A program made the translations under genes and the position numbers. From Lepisosteus oculatus (Eukaryota; Chordata; Actinopteri; Semionotiformes; Lepisosteidae): a DNA stretch of 64,000 nt. Under the pieces are notes generated by a model. The model ran no database searches. It saw only the letters and a program-made list of their open reading frames with translations, and was not told the origin of the DNA. The DNA is taken from NCBI RefSeq assembly GCF_040954835.1, contig NC_090706.1, positions 38,573,148 through 38,637,147 of the forward strand, read 5' to 3'. Below are positions 1 through 13,700 of this stretch, piece after piece. Every line of letters starts with the position of its first letter. Within the stretch, counting starts at the first letter, position 1.

Positions 1-1099
1 GGCGGATTTTGTCTGTCGAGTACGGATAGTTCTTTTTCTAATCGGCTGTATCTATAGTTGGGTTGGTTACAGGTTCCAGTAGGTGAAATGTAGCTCTGTG
101 AACCCTTCAATTCATAGCTCCTTGTCTTTACATTGAAAGAACATAGTTTTTCTGTTGTCCAAAAGGGGTTTTCTTTGTTGTGTTGGGAAATACTCCTTAT
201 ATGGGCAATATTTCAGTGAAATGAGGCATCGATGCACGGGGTGTTTTTTTTATCAATTAAAATATATTTTTTTAAGTTGGTTAAAAACGAACCTTCCTTG
301 GACAACAACCGATAATGACTGCTAGACCTGTTTTAGCATTGATAGTATGTTGTTTACCAGGTTGTAATTCTCAACGTGACTCAAAAGATTACATGGCGAA
401 CACACTTCATTTAAAATCGGTTTACTTTAAGAAAATGAGTTTAAAAAGATGATCCCAAGGTAGATTAATTGGTTTCCTTGTGATTTAAATGTTTAAAACA
501 TCAGTTGACATAAACGTGTCAAGTCTGGTAATACAATTAGGTAGCATAGTTAACATGTGACGACAATGTGTATTAGGTGTCGCAATACACATTGCAACAG
601 TTCGTTTGGAAGTTATTTCCAAGTGTAAGGTGTGAGGTAGATTTCAAACACCCAACAAAGAACTCCTTTATTAGTGTGGCTCTTCCCGGTCCCGGTTCAA
701 TTTCTAGCTGCTTGCAAGCAATTGAAATGCTGTCAGGAGATACCAATGGTATCGACAATTTGTCAAAGTGTATTGACCTTTCGAAATAGTTTTTTTTTAA
801 TTCGAAAGTTTTCTTTCGGCGGTGACACGGAGCGCTTTTGCGTCGAGCTCCTTGCGAGCGCGTTGGGCGCTGCCCTCGCTGGCCGGCAGGGGGCGCTCGC
901 CCTGTGCCGCCCCGCAGGCCGGTGCGGATGATCCCCGGCTCTCCGGCCGCGCTGTGATTGGCCAGGAGCGCTCGGCCAGCTGTGAAGCTGTGGAAGGAAA
1001 AGTTTTTTTTTTTTAAATCTTAGGAAAGGATGCTGGGGTGTTTATTCCGAGCTCGGAGAGGCGCAGGGCACTCGAGCAGCAGTACCGGGGACAACAATG
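1..1099. other. 5' flank upstream of fgfrl1, no gene seen
   Basis: Bases 1-800 are AT-rich single-copy-looking DNA with no coding similarity I can recognise. Bases about 820-975 are CpG-rich, ending in a long T run (about 1001-1014), and could be part of the fgfrl1 promoter region. Confidence 0.5.
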
Positions 1100-1102
1100 A
1101 GT

Positions 1103-1179
1103 TTATAAAAATGTGCAGCATCTATGTGAAGGAGTGAAGACTTGACACGGTGTTAGGAAACGCTTTTCTTGAAAAAGAG
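1103..1179 (+). promoter_or_regulatory. fgfrl1: Candidate TATA box and noncoding first exon of fgfrl1
   Basis: TATAAAA lies at 1103-1109, and a good splice donor (GAG|GTAAGC) begins at 1180. A start site about 25-30 bases after the TATA box would give a noncoding exon of about 45-50 nt that could splice to the acceptor ending at 1626 (TTTTCCAG). This arrangement is inferred from signals only. A more distant first exon outside the window is equally possible. Confidence 0.3.
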
Positions 1180-1626
1180 GTAAGCTTTTTAAGAATAGGA
1201 AACCGCCTCCTGCCACTCAGACAGAATGTAGATTTTATTTCTTTTTATTCAGCTCGATACTCTTTGTTTTTTAACTTCGTGTTTTTTTTTTGTGGTTTTT
1301 AGCCTGATAATGGCAGAGATATCATTGCTGGGTTATGCCACTCAGCACAGCCTTAGGTAATAGCCAGGTGAGCGCTTGGGCGCTTGTCTCCTGGCACAGA
1401 TCAGCGGCTTCTGTAATTCCTCAAGCATCAATAATGTGACTTTACACGATTATCCATGAGTGAAAATCTAATCATTTCCTTAAAAGTGACCATATGTCCA
1501 GGTTCTGTAAGACCAACCTCAAATATTGACGTACCTGCAGGGTTGTGCGGTCTCTTTTTTAAATGTTAAAATCACGTCAAGCCCAGGCTGCGTCTGCTTT
1601 TCTTGACTGCCGTTTTAATTTTCCAG

Positions 1627-1722
1627 ATTCGAAGGAGTGCCCGATGAAGATGTTTCATAACGCGGAGTCCCTGACGGCTTGCCTCGCTGCGCTAGTTCTC
1701 GTCCTGTCCTGTGAGGCGAAGG
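1627..1722 (+). CDS. fgfrl1: fgfrl1 first coding exon (signal peptide; CDS 1644-1722)
   Basis: Acceptor TTTCCAG ends at 1626, 17 nt of 5'UTR follow, and ATG is at 1644. The 26 codons encode [19 protein letters not shown] and then VLSCEAK, a classic hydrophobic signal peptide with small residues near the cleavage site. Donor GG|GTAAGG at 1723, phase 1. The split glycine codon (G + GG) joins perfectly to the Ig1 exon, giving AK-G-PPR as in other FGFRL1 proteins. Confidence 0.88.
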
Positions 1723-4700
1723 GTAAGGACGTTGAATTTATTGCCTGCCTCGCATTTTTCCATCTCACCCGAGCTCTGTGCGCTTTGGGTTTCCGTCTCA
1801 GCTGCGCGTCCGCCGTGTGCGCTCGGAAGCGTTCTCTCAGCCTCTCCGCGCAGAGGCTGGCTGTCCGAAGCAGCCTTTCCCAAATAACCGACCCGGCACA
1901 GCTCTCCCCGCCCGGCGTGTGGGGCTACAACCCGGCGAGTGACTGGAATAGTTTGTGGTTAAAAGGTCTGCGCGTTCAGACTTCCGAGACAAAGGCTCGC
2001 TTGTCTCGTTCATTCTGCCTCTGCTGCGCTACATGATTCCTAGAGGGTTTTTTTTTGGTAGCCGCTTTCTTTAATAACATGGTTTTGGAACCGAGTAGTT
2101 AAAAAAAAAAATCAATACCGTAGGCTACAACATTTGCTCGGAGCGAGAGCTGGATTTAAGACTTACTGAGTTTAGAGTTTAGTGTTATATATGGGTTATT
2201 ATAGGCTTATATATGGTAGATATGACATGCATTCATCTGAAACGTATAGCATCAGAACCACTATTTAAAATGAGATTATAGATAACATAGTTATCAAGGC
2301 TCCGTTTGATGTTGGGAGTTTTTAAAGAACTCGTTGTTTTAGTTATTTGTCAATTGATGGATCAGTGTGTAAAATAGATTTTTTTTTTCAAACGCTCGAT
2401 CTCGGATTAGTTGAATCCAGACCGTGAATCGAGCGTATCCATTAGCTTAACAATTTCACTTTTAGAAATCCTGCTCTCGCCGGCTGTTCTTTTCTTTCTT
2501 GCCATGTTTCTGTAAGTGATTCTGCTCCTTGGGAAAAGTCCCATTATGAGCACAGCGATCCAGCGGTGGAAGAGCCCAGCCCTGTGGCTTTTACAAGAGC
2601 ACTGAAACCACCTGCAGCCGTGGCAGAAATAAAGCACGCCAGTCATTTAATACTTGTAATAAATCAACCCGACTCAGAAAAAAGAACAACAACCTTAATC
2701 ATATACAGAACGCTCTGTTTAGGTACTCACACTCAAGAAAACGCAATGTTTTAAAACTTTGGATTTTCGTTGCCCAGGGCTGTGTCCCTCATGTGCATTT
2801 CTTGGGACGAGTTGCATTTTTATTGCCTGATAAGGCAGTATAATAAACAAGATGTCGCCCCCAATCCCTCCGGTCTCCATACTTGGAAGTGGTAGCTAAA
2901 ACATCGCTTTCTATCAAACCTGGATCATATCGACATTTTTAATCCATTTCAGCACCTCATGTGTTCAGTAATTGCAGGCACGAACGATGTCTTTAAAGCC
3001 ATGGGGTGCTTAGGGTTTCGTGTGAATTCAGCGCATCAGAATTGTTGCTGGTCTTTGCCAATGGTGTGTTTAAGAATGACCCGTAAGGCCCTTCTGGATG
3101 GGGGCTCTTCTGGGTCAAGGTTGGCCAACTCCGTAAACAGTAAGTATTCAGAACACTTTCATGGGCGTTTCAGCAGCTCTGTTGGGAGCAAAGTTTAAAT
3201 ACTGACCCGGGGGACACGGCCCAGTCCCTGAGGGTTGGACTTCTAAATGTTTTATTGCCAGTCTTCAGTCATCAGCAGCTGAAGAACTAGGAACAGATTG
3301 TTAATGGGGTTCTCTTAAGTAGCTCAATTTATGCACCGTGAACTGAGGAAGGAACAAATGAGAAAAAGAGGCGAAAGCTTTGAGGTGTTGTGGCTCTGAG
3401 GACAGCACCACAGCTCCTGTTTGTCAAAGAGATCACACCAGCAGGAAACGACTTTTAACCCCAAACTCGTCATGCCTGGGTAGGCTGGAGATGTGGAAGT
3501 GCTACTCTAGGGATCTGGGCTCATAACAATATACTTCACCTTTGTATAAATGGGTCCGGGCATTCAAGGGTTAACCTGTGATCAAATAGCACCCCACACA
3601 AAAGCTTTCAGTTTACTTGACAATACAGAAGCTCTGATAAGCCCCATGCTATTCAGGTTTATGAGGACTATACCCATCTGAGTACTCACTAGAGTGAAAG
3701 TAAACAGATCGGAAAGAGAGAGAATAACAGCTGTCCTCCAGCAGGTCAGGTTTTGGCTGTTATAAAAGCCTGACATGTGCTTTTCCAGTCAGATATTCTG
3801 AAAAAAAAATCTGCACCTCCTCCTATAGGGCCATTTTTGCCACAATAAGTGTATTGATCTTGTGTCCTGTTACATATTAAAAAGGATCCATTTGAGTTAC
3901 CTAGTTGCTCTTAAATAACCTTCCTGAAAGACTTCTGTGATACATTACAGCTGTGGTGTTGCTTTATAGGGGGGGACATAGGTGTAGACTTGGCTGCCAG
4001 TGTTTTATGAATATGAGGCACTGTGTAACAATGGACAGATAGGCACTATAACAAACAGTTTAGTAAAATGTCCAACAGTGAGCATTCAGATCCTCATAGA
4101 TTGCTCAACAGGTCTTTAGTTTTTTTCACTTCAGTCACCAGAACAAGAACGTCTCGGAGGAGAATTTTAATAAATAAGCTCTTGCTCTCCAAAATACAAA
4201 AAGAAAACCTGCATCGTTTTTGCTGAAAAAAAAAACCCCACATAACTCTGTAGAAGCCGGCTCTGAAGTGACAAGTGTGGAGCGGCACACGGTCCTTTGC
4301 GGTAGACAGGCCAGGTCTGTTTTTTTTGACGGGAGATGGAGATCCACAGTGCCCAAGCCTGTGGCTCCTGCCAAGGTAAAGAGGAGTTCGTATAAATCAA
4401 AGCGTGGCGGACGACAACTTCCAGGCCGGTTGTGTAAATGTAAAGAATCGGAGCTCTATGCCGAGAGAGGCCGGGCTCTGACTGCACTCACGGCAAGACC
4501 TTCCCTGCTGGGTTTGGGGTTTTAATGCATCGGAACATGGCTAAAATTAAGCCTGAATCTCCTGAGAAATGTCCCGTTTTACTGGCATGGCCGTATATCA
4601 GCCTCCTTCACGTAGGCAGGGTTTCTGTGACTTTTCACTTGGGAAGCGACGTGTGAGGCGTTGAGTTTAGAAAGACGTTTCATTTACATCTGCACGGAAA

Positions 4701-7700
4701 ACGAATAAGAAACAACACCTTTTGAAAGTCCTCAAAATGTCACCTGTGGCGGGAATCTATTTTAATGGGAACTGGAATGTGCTGTCGCATGACCGCAGTC
4801 TTGTTCAGGAGGATGCTGACGTTTCGAGAAACGTTTATGTGTTCTACTGGTATGCCACCAATTTCATGTTTATCTCTTTTTAATACCGTATACTGCATAT
4901 TTATACCTTATAAACTCTTTGTCTGCCTATTTCAAAATGTGCAGTAACTAACTAAAGTACCTAAACTAAACCGCTAAACTTAAGTACCTCTTTGTCTGCC
5001 TATTTCAGCTAGATTAGTTCATTTTTAATGTACAAGGAAAGCCTCAGCAACTGGAATTAGTAGACATTTGTTTCTCTGACACTTGATTATGCAAGTCAAA
5101 ATGACATGTTGACAGTGGAATATGTCTGTGTAGGAGTGTTGCTGTATTGAAATGACCAATATAGACAGAAAGCATACAGATCCCACATACCCACAAACTG
5201 TCATATCTGGCTGCTTGGCCCTATGTGTTTCTCTGCTTTGTGTCTGATGCAAATGGTCACAGTTGGCGTCTTATTTATGATATTCTGAGTGCGGAACTGA
5301 GGAGTGAATTCTTGGCCTGTATCTTGGAATGCTTGTTTGAATATGGTTGGCAGTCGGTTTATACACCCCTGTGTGTATTGGCTGGGCTAGCTCTCATGAT
5401 GTGCTCTAAAGACTTCATTAGCACTGAGTAAAAGCCCAGGGACAGTTCCTGCCATCTCTGTGAGTGTGTGTGTGACCACCAGGCCGGGCGTAAGGGTCCC
5501 TTTGTCCTTTCTGTTTGCTGAGACATCAGTGCTGTTTGCACATCCCCTGAGCCGGAGGAACACACATCATATCTATTGTGTTTGGAGTGCTTTTTCCTTT
5601 TTCTCCAGAGGCTCTTGTAGTCATCCCAGGAATGCGAGATTTGGGATGGAGAGCTATTGTTTGTCGGTATTTTGCAGGAGGTCACCGCTTGGGTCAGCTG
5701 TTCTGTCTGGTTCTGGTCACTGGGAAGAGCTGGGAGAGGTTTCAGACAGGCCCACGATGGAAATACCAGACATGACAGCAGTGAGATCCTTATTGTTAGC
5801 CTGCCCTTGATCTGGGTTTGTATTGTCAAGATCTCTAAGCAGCGTCCTCTTTCATATAAACCAGGAAACGGCAGTCGCAGTGAATGATAACACTAGAGAA
5901 CAGTAGTGAAAACAGTATCGTACTGATTATACCATGTATGGATTAGCATCATTAGCATCGATTGAGAACAGTGTAACAGACCTGCGCTAGACAACCTTGC
6001 TGTGTTCTCATTAGCATCTGCAAAGAGTGGAATTTCCAACAACACCGCAAATGTCCTCTTTGAGACACAAAGCCAGGCTGTTTGGTACTGAATGTAGTTC
6101 TATCTGGTCTCTTTCATGCTTGGGTGTAACACACAATGTTTTTCTTGCTTATTTTATCAGAGCCCAGTGCCTTATAAGCAACAGTATTTCTTTTCCACAG
6201 GCATTAGACAAGGTTAGATTTTAGAGCGCTTAAAGATCATGGCTCTTAGCACTCCGGAGGTGTCTGTAATTTCATCCAGGGGTAGGCTGAGGGTTAAGTG
6301 ATCTACTTGTTTCGTGTGTTTAACATGTGTCATACCCTGAAAGAAGGCAGATGTCGGGTTACGCAGTCAGTGATCAGTGTCGTTAGGTGTGTTGACCTGA
6401 TTGACAAAGAAAAGCCCAGCAGTGTTGTTTGTGGACATTCTTCCGAGATCTCTCCCAGGGTGGCTCTGTTTGAACGCCATCCTTCTGCACACAGCCATCA
6501 CACTCTTCCTCCAGATAAAGCACTTTGCCTCACGCGCACGCTTAGCAACAGCGGAATCCTCGTGGATTCTTGTGAAAGAGCGACGAGACGAGACCGGCAG
6601 CAGGGGGGCCCTCTGTGCGCGCCCTGTGCACACAGAGTACTAGCCCACCCTGTGCGGATGGAGGGCACGGGGACGGCGGCAGGGAAGAGCCAGCCCTCAG
6701 CAGGCAGGGCCGGCCGCGCTCCGGAGCTCTCGCTGACACTGTGGCGGCGGCCCTCGTGTCATGGTTCCACCCTGGCCTCCACGCCATCCCGCCGACTCGT
6801 CTCCTCACTGCTGGAATGAGTCCAGCAGCCCTCGGCCCCCTGCCCCCTGTCCCCAGCGGTGCGTGTCATCACCAGACGCAGCCCTGATCGCTGCAGGGAG
6901 CAGCCCTGACGGGGTCACGCCCTCCGTCTGCGTCTGATGTCTTATGGGAGATGGGAGACAACGGCAGGTCGTCTTCCTGGGGCCACAAGGCTGATTTTGA
7001 GACTGATTAGTCCTTTCTTGTTTTTTTGTCCCCTTCATTCTTCAACGCCGGATGAACACCTTTAAAACACGAAACCGGTAGCTGTAATAGTGTAATTTTC
7101 AGAAATTTTCAGCTCCCGACTTTCCACCATCCACCTGCCATTCACTAGTCCAGATGAGGAACTGTGGTGGAAACCTCGATCTCTGTATGGATGACTGGTG
7201 GATGATTAGACGTTATGCATGTATTTCAGTATAAGTAATGGAGTGGTTATGAGTGGTTGCTATTGATGACTAAAAACCTCTCCTGATGCCACACCTTACC
7301 CCCAGTGCTCTCCTGACATTCAAACCACAACCCACACTGGAAATACAAACAGCTCAAATACGGAAAAGGTATCAAAGGAGCTGTGTCTTAAATCCAGTAA
7401 AAGTCAAAAACTGTGGATGCAATTCAACATCAAAGGAAGCCATGAATAGGCTGGCTCCCTGCGCACTGCAGTATTCAGGACTATTTTGTTAAAGAAAGGA
7501 ATAATAAGCTGAGGTTTTAGGTGAAGACCTTCATCAGAGCTCGTTCTTCCTTCAGGTGTGGGGCTGCCTCTCCTGAGCACCTGTAGAAGCTTTTGGGAGT
7601 TTTCTGCCTGGTTTCTGAATGTTGCCATTCCAATCTATTCATCGCTGTCACGCTAAACCCAGCCACAGCTCTGGGTGTTTTTTTGTCCTTAAACAAAAGA

Positions 7701-10700
7701 GACTGCGTTCTATCCAAATTGGTGGATTAGTACTAATCCGTTACCATCCCTCTCCTGGCCCGCCCCCCTGCCTGACTTCCTCCTGGTGGGACATCACCTT
7801 TTTACAAACTTTGATCACCCACCTGCCACTCTGTGCGTAGAGGCATGTGAGGCTAGGTTTATTAGTGTCTCTAAACTGTCCCTATGTGTATGCATTCGAG
7901 AGAGCGGCTTCTTGAGTGTGGTCACACCTTGCGCCCTGTGCTTCTGGGATAGATTCTGCGTTGACGCAACCAGGGGTTAAACAGCCTTCTAATAATAGAT
8001 GGCCACTGGGCAAGGAAGCTTGAATGGCACTCTGTAACGGGCTGGATAAGAAGCCATGCTTTAAGTATCTGACGGTATTAGTCCATTGTCAGTTAATTAG
8101 CCTGATAACTGAGCCCTGCAGGCAGTGTCCTCTCTTTTTACAGCAGCAGAGTGTATCAGAAGGATTTGCATGGTCTACAGAAGGAAACCTTGGGTAACAG
8201 AAGCTCTCAGGGGGTCTGTGAACAGGCTTACTGATTCAGTGTAACCCTTATTTGCAGGGAGGTGCGATCAGTAATGAGCACACAGTGAGACTGTAATGGC
8301 TCGTATTGAGACACACTGCTGGGCTGCAGTGTGCACAGTAGCTCAGTTTTCAGAGTGCTGGGCTGCTTTGTGATCAGAGGTTCAGTATCTGAGTGCTGGG
8401 CTGCAGAGTGTTCAGTAACGGAGTGTCAGAGTGCTGGGCTGCAGTGTGTTCAGTAGCTCGGTGTCAGAATACTGGGCAACGGTGTGATCAGTAGCTCAGT
8501 TCAAGATTGTTGGACAATAGCATGTCCGGTAGGTGGAGTATTCGAGTAGCTTACATCAGACAGCAGCCAGGTGTGGTGTACTATTGTCAGGATGCTGGGT
8601 TATGTATCCTTGTTCCATTTGGTATAGTGTTCTGCCAGAGCCTTTTTTTCATCACTGGGAGCACAGCAGCGAGCCAGGTTTAGGCCTTTGTTCTGCACCA
8701 GACTCAAGCATGTCAAGTAAACAGTATAGTTTGTCTGGGTGTAATGCTGACAAGCTGTCAGAGCCAGAAGACACAAACCAGGCCTGAAACCCAGGCTTAC
8801 GTACTGAAAGTCTCCCTGATTATCTGCCTTTGTAGTCTCCAACATCGCTGGGCTCGTGTGCATTTTTTTCCCTTTTTCTCATTACAAAAGTGCGAGTTTC
8901 CTGTGATCTGGCTTGAGCGATAGCCTTATTCACCAGCAATAAGAAATCTTCATTAGCTGCTGTGGCTGCCTGAGCCATGCGTTTCTGTCATATTGTTGGA
9001 AAGCATGCAATCTTATTGTCTGCTTCAAGCCAGCACTGGACAGCACTGGTCTTCTGTTCCCAATTTGTCTGTGAGCATTACATTACCTGATGCAGGAGAG
9101 GTGTAAGGGACTATGTCCTATGTACAGTAACACTTTATTCTGTTACCTGTCTCTTCTGTTGCAAACTATCCTTCTGGGATAAAAATATTTGAATGCTAAA
9201 AACTATCACAAAAAGGAATCGGGACCTCCATTCTGCTTTATTTTGCATGTTCTGCATTCTTGCTTATCTGCACTGTACTGGTTTATATCCATTAATCCCT
9301 GTGTGTGTCTCTTGGCTGTTTTCTTGCTTGCCCTGCTTGGTGTTTTAATAAGAAAAAAAACAGCTTGCTGTACGAAGTGAGTGTGAATCTGAATGTGTTC
9401 CTGGTGGTTTTGCTGGTGGTTTTTTTATTCCTAGTTAATTAGCAGATGTTGTTTTTCATTCTATTTATAGAAAGGAACGTGATTATATAGTTCAGGATTA
9501 AAGGGTTTGTAACTGCACTGTCTTGATTTTTTTTTGGTGTGTGAATGTACAACATGCGCTGTTTTGGGGAGGTATGTCTCTGTGCTGGGTGCTGGGATCA
9601 TTTTCTTCTCGTTCAGTGCTTTTACTTGGTTTGTTTCCTCGGTTATTAGATAGTCTCCTGCAGACCTGTCGTTTGTAAATGCATTTAACAAGTGCAGTAA
9701 TATTGCGTTGAATTGCAAATACGTATACAATGACTGGCTTATTTACAGTAATAATTACGGTCGTATTAAAAAGGAAGGGGAACAATAAACGGAATGGTAT
9801 ATAGAGGGCACGATTTTTTAAAAAGAAGCAATTCGCCAGTTGAATTACATGATGTTAATTAAATGATGATTTGTATTTAAAATAATTCGTTATCAATATA
9901 TAATTGTGCTCGAGCAGTGTTGTCTGGATTCATCTACGAAGAGGGCTAAACGTGCCTTTGCAATCATATGTCAGACAGATGGAGTTGTGATTGAGCTCAG
10001 CCGTGGTGCTGAGTCACAGTGGGTCTCCCCTGTGTGGATGGAGTGAAGTCTTGATAGAATCCCACCGAGTGCTAATGACTGGACCTCGTGAGTCCGACTG
10101 TCGTGAAACTCAAGATTATTTTCAGCTGCAAGCTTTTTTCTCTGCACAAATAAACATATTTTCTTACACATTTTTTTGTTTCTTAGCAGACCCATTAAAG
10201 AGGAAAAAGGCAGAGCTAGAATACAAAAATGCCTTTGTAGTCGAAATGTGCACTTGCAAATCGCTGTGGTGTTCCAGTGCAACATAGTTACTTTGAGTAA
10301 ACAAGGCAATAATGAGTTACATTTGGCATAACTAGGTCAAGTATAGTGCTATTGTTCAAAGTAATACTATAGTAATACTATAGTATACTACTATTTACAT
10401 CTGTGTATTATGCATTTAGATTAATACAATTAAAAGCAGACATGGCCCTTCTAAAATATATTTGATATGATCGGACATTTACCTTCAATCCTAGTTGGCA
10501 CGTGTACTGTGCCTCAGTGCCCCTACCGGGTGTTTCTTTCGGGAGGATGACTGAAGAGTCTCTAGTGGCAGCGGAGGTGATTCTGTAACACTAGGAGTTA
10601 GTGGGCGATTCCTTACAGATGTGTGGCTGTGGGCATGTGGGAACAAACAGAAATGAAAAGAGTGCCTGGCAGGAGGAGAAGGAGTGGGGTCATCTGGTGC

Positions 10701-13700
10701 CGGGACAGCTGTGCGCGCAGGCACTGACCTGCCTGGCTCTGTGTTTGCGCAGCTGAGCGGGGCTGAAGGTGAGCTCTCATCCCCTGGCATTGTTCCTCCG
10801 TCTCCTCCAGACAAAGCACAGGCAGAGCGCGGCGGAGCTCCACGCACACACAGAGCTGGGCCAGGTGTGGGGACACGGGCGGCTTAGTGTGTATGCGGGG
10901 TCCCCCCTCCAAACGGGAGGTGTGCATTTGGTGGGGGGGGGCTTCTTTCAGAGTTCTTTGTCCTTCAGAAAGCTCAGATGAGTGACCCTTCAACAGAGAG
11001 GAGTTCCACCCCTGTGAAGGAAGCTGAGGGGCGGACCTCCCCACCCAGCAGAGCCCTTTCACAGCGAACCCTGAAAGACATGCCTTGAAAAGCTTTTAAG
11101 GAATAAAAGGAACAAGAAAATAAACCAGTCTATCTACACTTCCCTCAAAACCCCGCAGTTTTCACGGAACGTCAGCGCATTCTGAAATGGAACTTGTTGG
11201 CTCCTAGCAGCTATACTTTGGCATTTAGCTGTGAAGTGAAGAAAATGTGAGGGGTCCCTGCATCTGAAAGCTTCTGCTCTCTGGTTGAACAGCTAAACGT
11301 GGGCAGGGGCAGATCAAAGTGTAAGCCTTTCAGGGGCCTTCCATTGATTGAAACTGGGGGTGCTTGAGGTTTATTAGATGGACCAGAAAGCGTACCTGGT
11401 CCATTACAGTGGAAGAAAGCGTTGATCTGCGTTCACAAGACTCAGGCTGTTTGTTTAAATGTTTTTTTCTGATCAGTCAAAAGAACCTTTCCTAATAAAA
11501 ATGCACACCCTAGGTTTGCTTTGGAAAATGCAGGGTGCTCAGTGGAGTCTGGGTGACAGTACTTCGATCACAATTCTCATCGTATTGCAGAATCCACTGG
11601 ATAAAGTCTCTGTGAGTTCTTTAGGCAGAAAGTTTGATCCCCTGCTGTTTATGGTCTCAGAAGAAGGACTAAATTGGTTCATTGATGCAAACTAGGACTT
11701 GGTTTGGATAATTACGAACATGGGCAGGAAGAGGAGTAGAATGAGCCTCTGGTCTGGAAGGTATGAAAGCCTTAAGCATCTGCAGCTCTGGTGGCACAAG
11801 AACGCGCCAGGAATTTGCCTCCACGGCTGTTCATTCGCATGTTTCACACCACACCACACATTTCAGACATTCCCAGTCTCTTGCCAAGTCACACGTGACA
11901 GATCCACAATCCACAAAGCAGGCGGATCAGGACTGTCAGTGACAGGGCTAGTGTTGGCGAGAATCGATTGCTTACGCCTGCCAGGTGGCTGGGGGCGAGA
12001 CAGGTGACTGGCAGGGTGAGACAGATGAGCAGCAGCCCCCGCCTTGCTGAGAGACAGACCGCTGACTGTCGAGTGCAGCAGGGCGTGTGGAAGCATGGCC
12101 AATGACCGCCCGGTACTGTCTTGCCATTTCCTCTGGACAGTATTCTGTATTTTTATTATCAGAGCACATGGTACTAGGGAATGGCAGCGCACGGAGGCAT
12201 CTGGTTTCTGTGTGGACATGAAGGTCTGTTCAGCTGCTGTAAGGGCAGCTGTCTCATCGGCAGAGAGCAGGGTTCAGGCACAGTGATGCCCATTTGCGAG
12301 TGCGTTTTCCTGGCTTCCTGAACATAATAAAAGTGGCCCAAGTCAAATACACCTGCAGGCGCAGGCTCCTTCTTTAGAGCCTGGATGGGTGAGCATGTGA
12401 ACGTGTTCTTAATAGCAAAGCAGATGCAGAACAGCAGACGCCTTGCGTCGTGCTGGAGACCCTATCCTGGAAACCCGTGGGGGGGGTGACTTGGAGAAGG
12501 AGGTCCTTCCCTAGCCCCTGATGTTGCAGGTCTTCGCAGCAGAATCAGCTGGGTGCCACTGTTGGAAAGATCCGATTTAAACTGAAAGAAAAAAAACCCG
12601 GGACAGGAATGCGAGCTGTTCTGATACAAAGGTCTATGGTTCCTGATGTATTATTCCCTGAAAATAAGGTTAAACCACACTACTAGAGTTACAGGAGCAA
12701 GAAGAAGAAGTGTATAGACTGCCTACAGGGACTCTTAAATTAGCATACTGGAAGACATCTGTGACAGTTACCCAGTTCTTGCTATCAGGAGTCTAGACTA
12801 GGACTGTATATGTTTTGGCACTGCAGTGACTTTGTTTCTTGTGTATCTGTGTGGCTGTGGCCACAGGTGACTCCGGAGGTGGTCTGAGCACTACGTGTGC
12901 TGATCTGTCAGCTCCCACCCCACGAACGCTCAGAGTTCAAATTAGCCCTGGATTACGAGGGCCCAACTGGTCTGCGATCTGGGACCAGTCCGGTGACCCT
13001 GCCCGGCCAGAGCATGGAGCCCTGGTTTGGCCACAAGGGGCAGTGGAGGGGTCTGGGTACCCATCATGCCGTGCTTTAACACGTTGCCCTTTGCCCTGAG
13101 CTGCTATGCCAGGACATAGACTGGCACGTCCCCTTGCTTCAATGACAGCACAGAGAGGAAAAAGACCACCCTGAACCCTGAACGCTACAGCAAACAGCGA
13201 CTTGACAATGTGGCATTGTTATTGGACCACACGGTATTGGCTGTGGAGATAAAAGACAGAGGAAGAGAAAGATCCGAGCGGTCCTCCTCTCCTGCAGCTG
13301 TAGGTTGAGTTCGGCAGGCAGGCTGTTGGAGAAAGGCTGGCAAGGGAAGCTGGCACACAGAGGTGGCGTTGAGAGCCGGCTCCAGCATGATGACTGATGG
13401 CGCTATTCTGTTTAACATCCACAGCCGCCGCTGCCAAAGATATCTCATCTCAGCTGCGGCTCAGAAAATATCCCTCAGGACAGGAGGGCCTATGCAGGGA
13501 AGACTGGCTCCTCCGCTCTCCTGGCAAAAACCCGGTGCTTGGGAGACGGAGGGGATTGTCGCGATGAGACTTAAAACAGGGAGGGGCGGCGGCGGCAGGG
13601 GGTTTTTTTTTTAGATTCATTTCAGATTCTGCTTATTTGTCGTCCTCATTTCTTCATCTGATCCGTTCTAGGCAGCTCTCCACGGACTGCGATTATCCGA

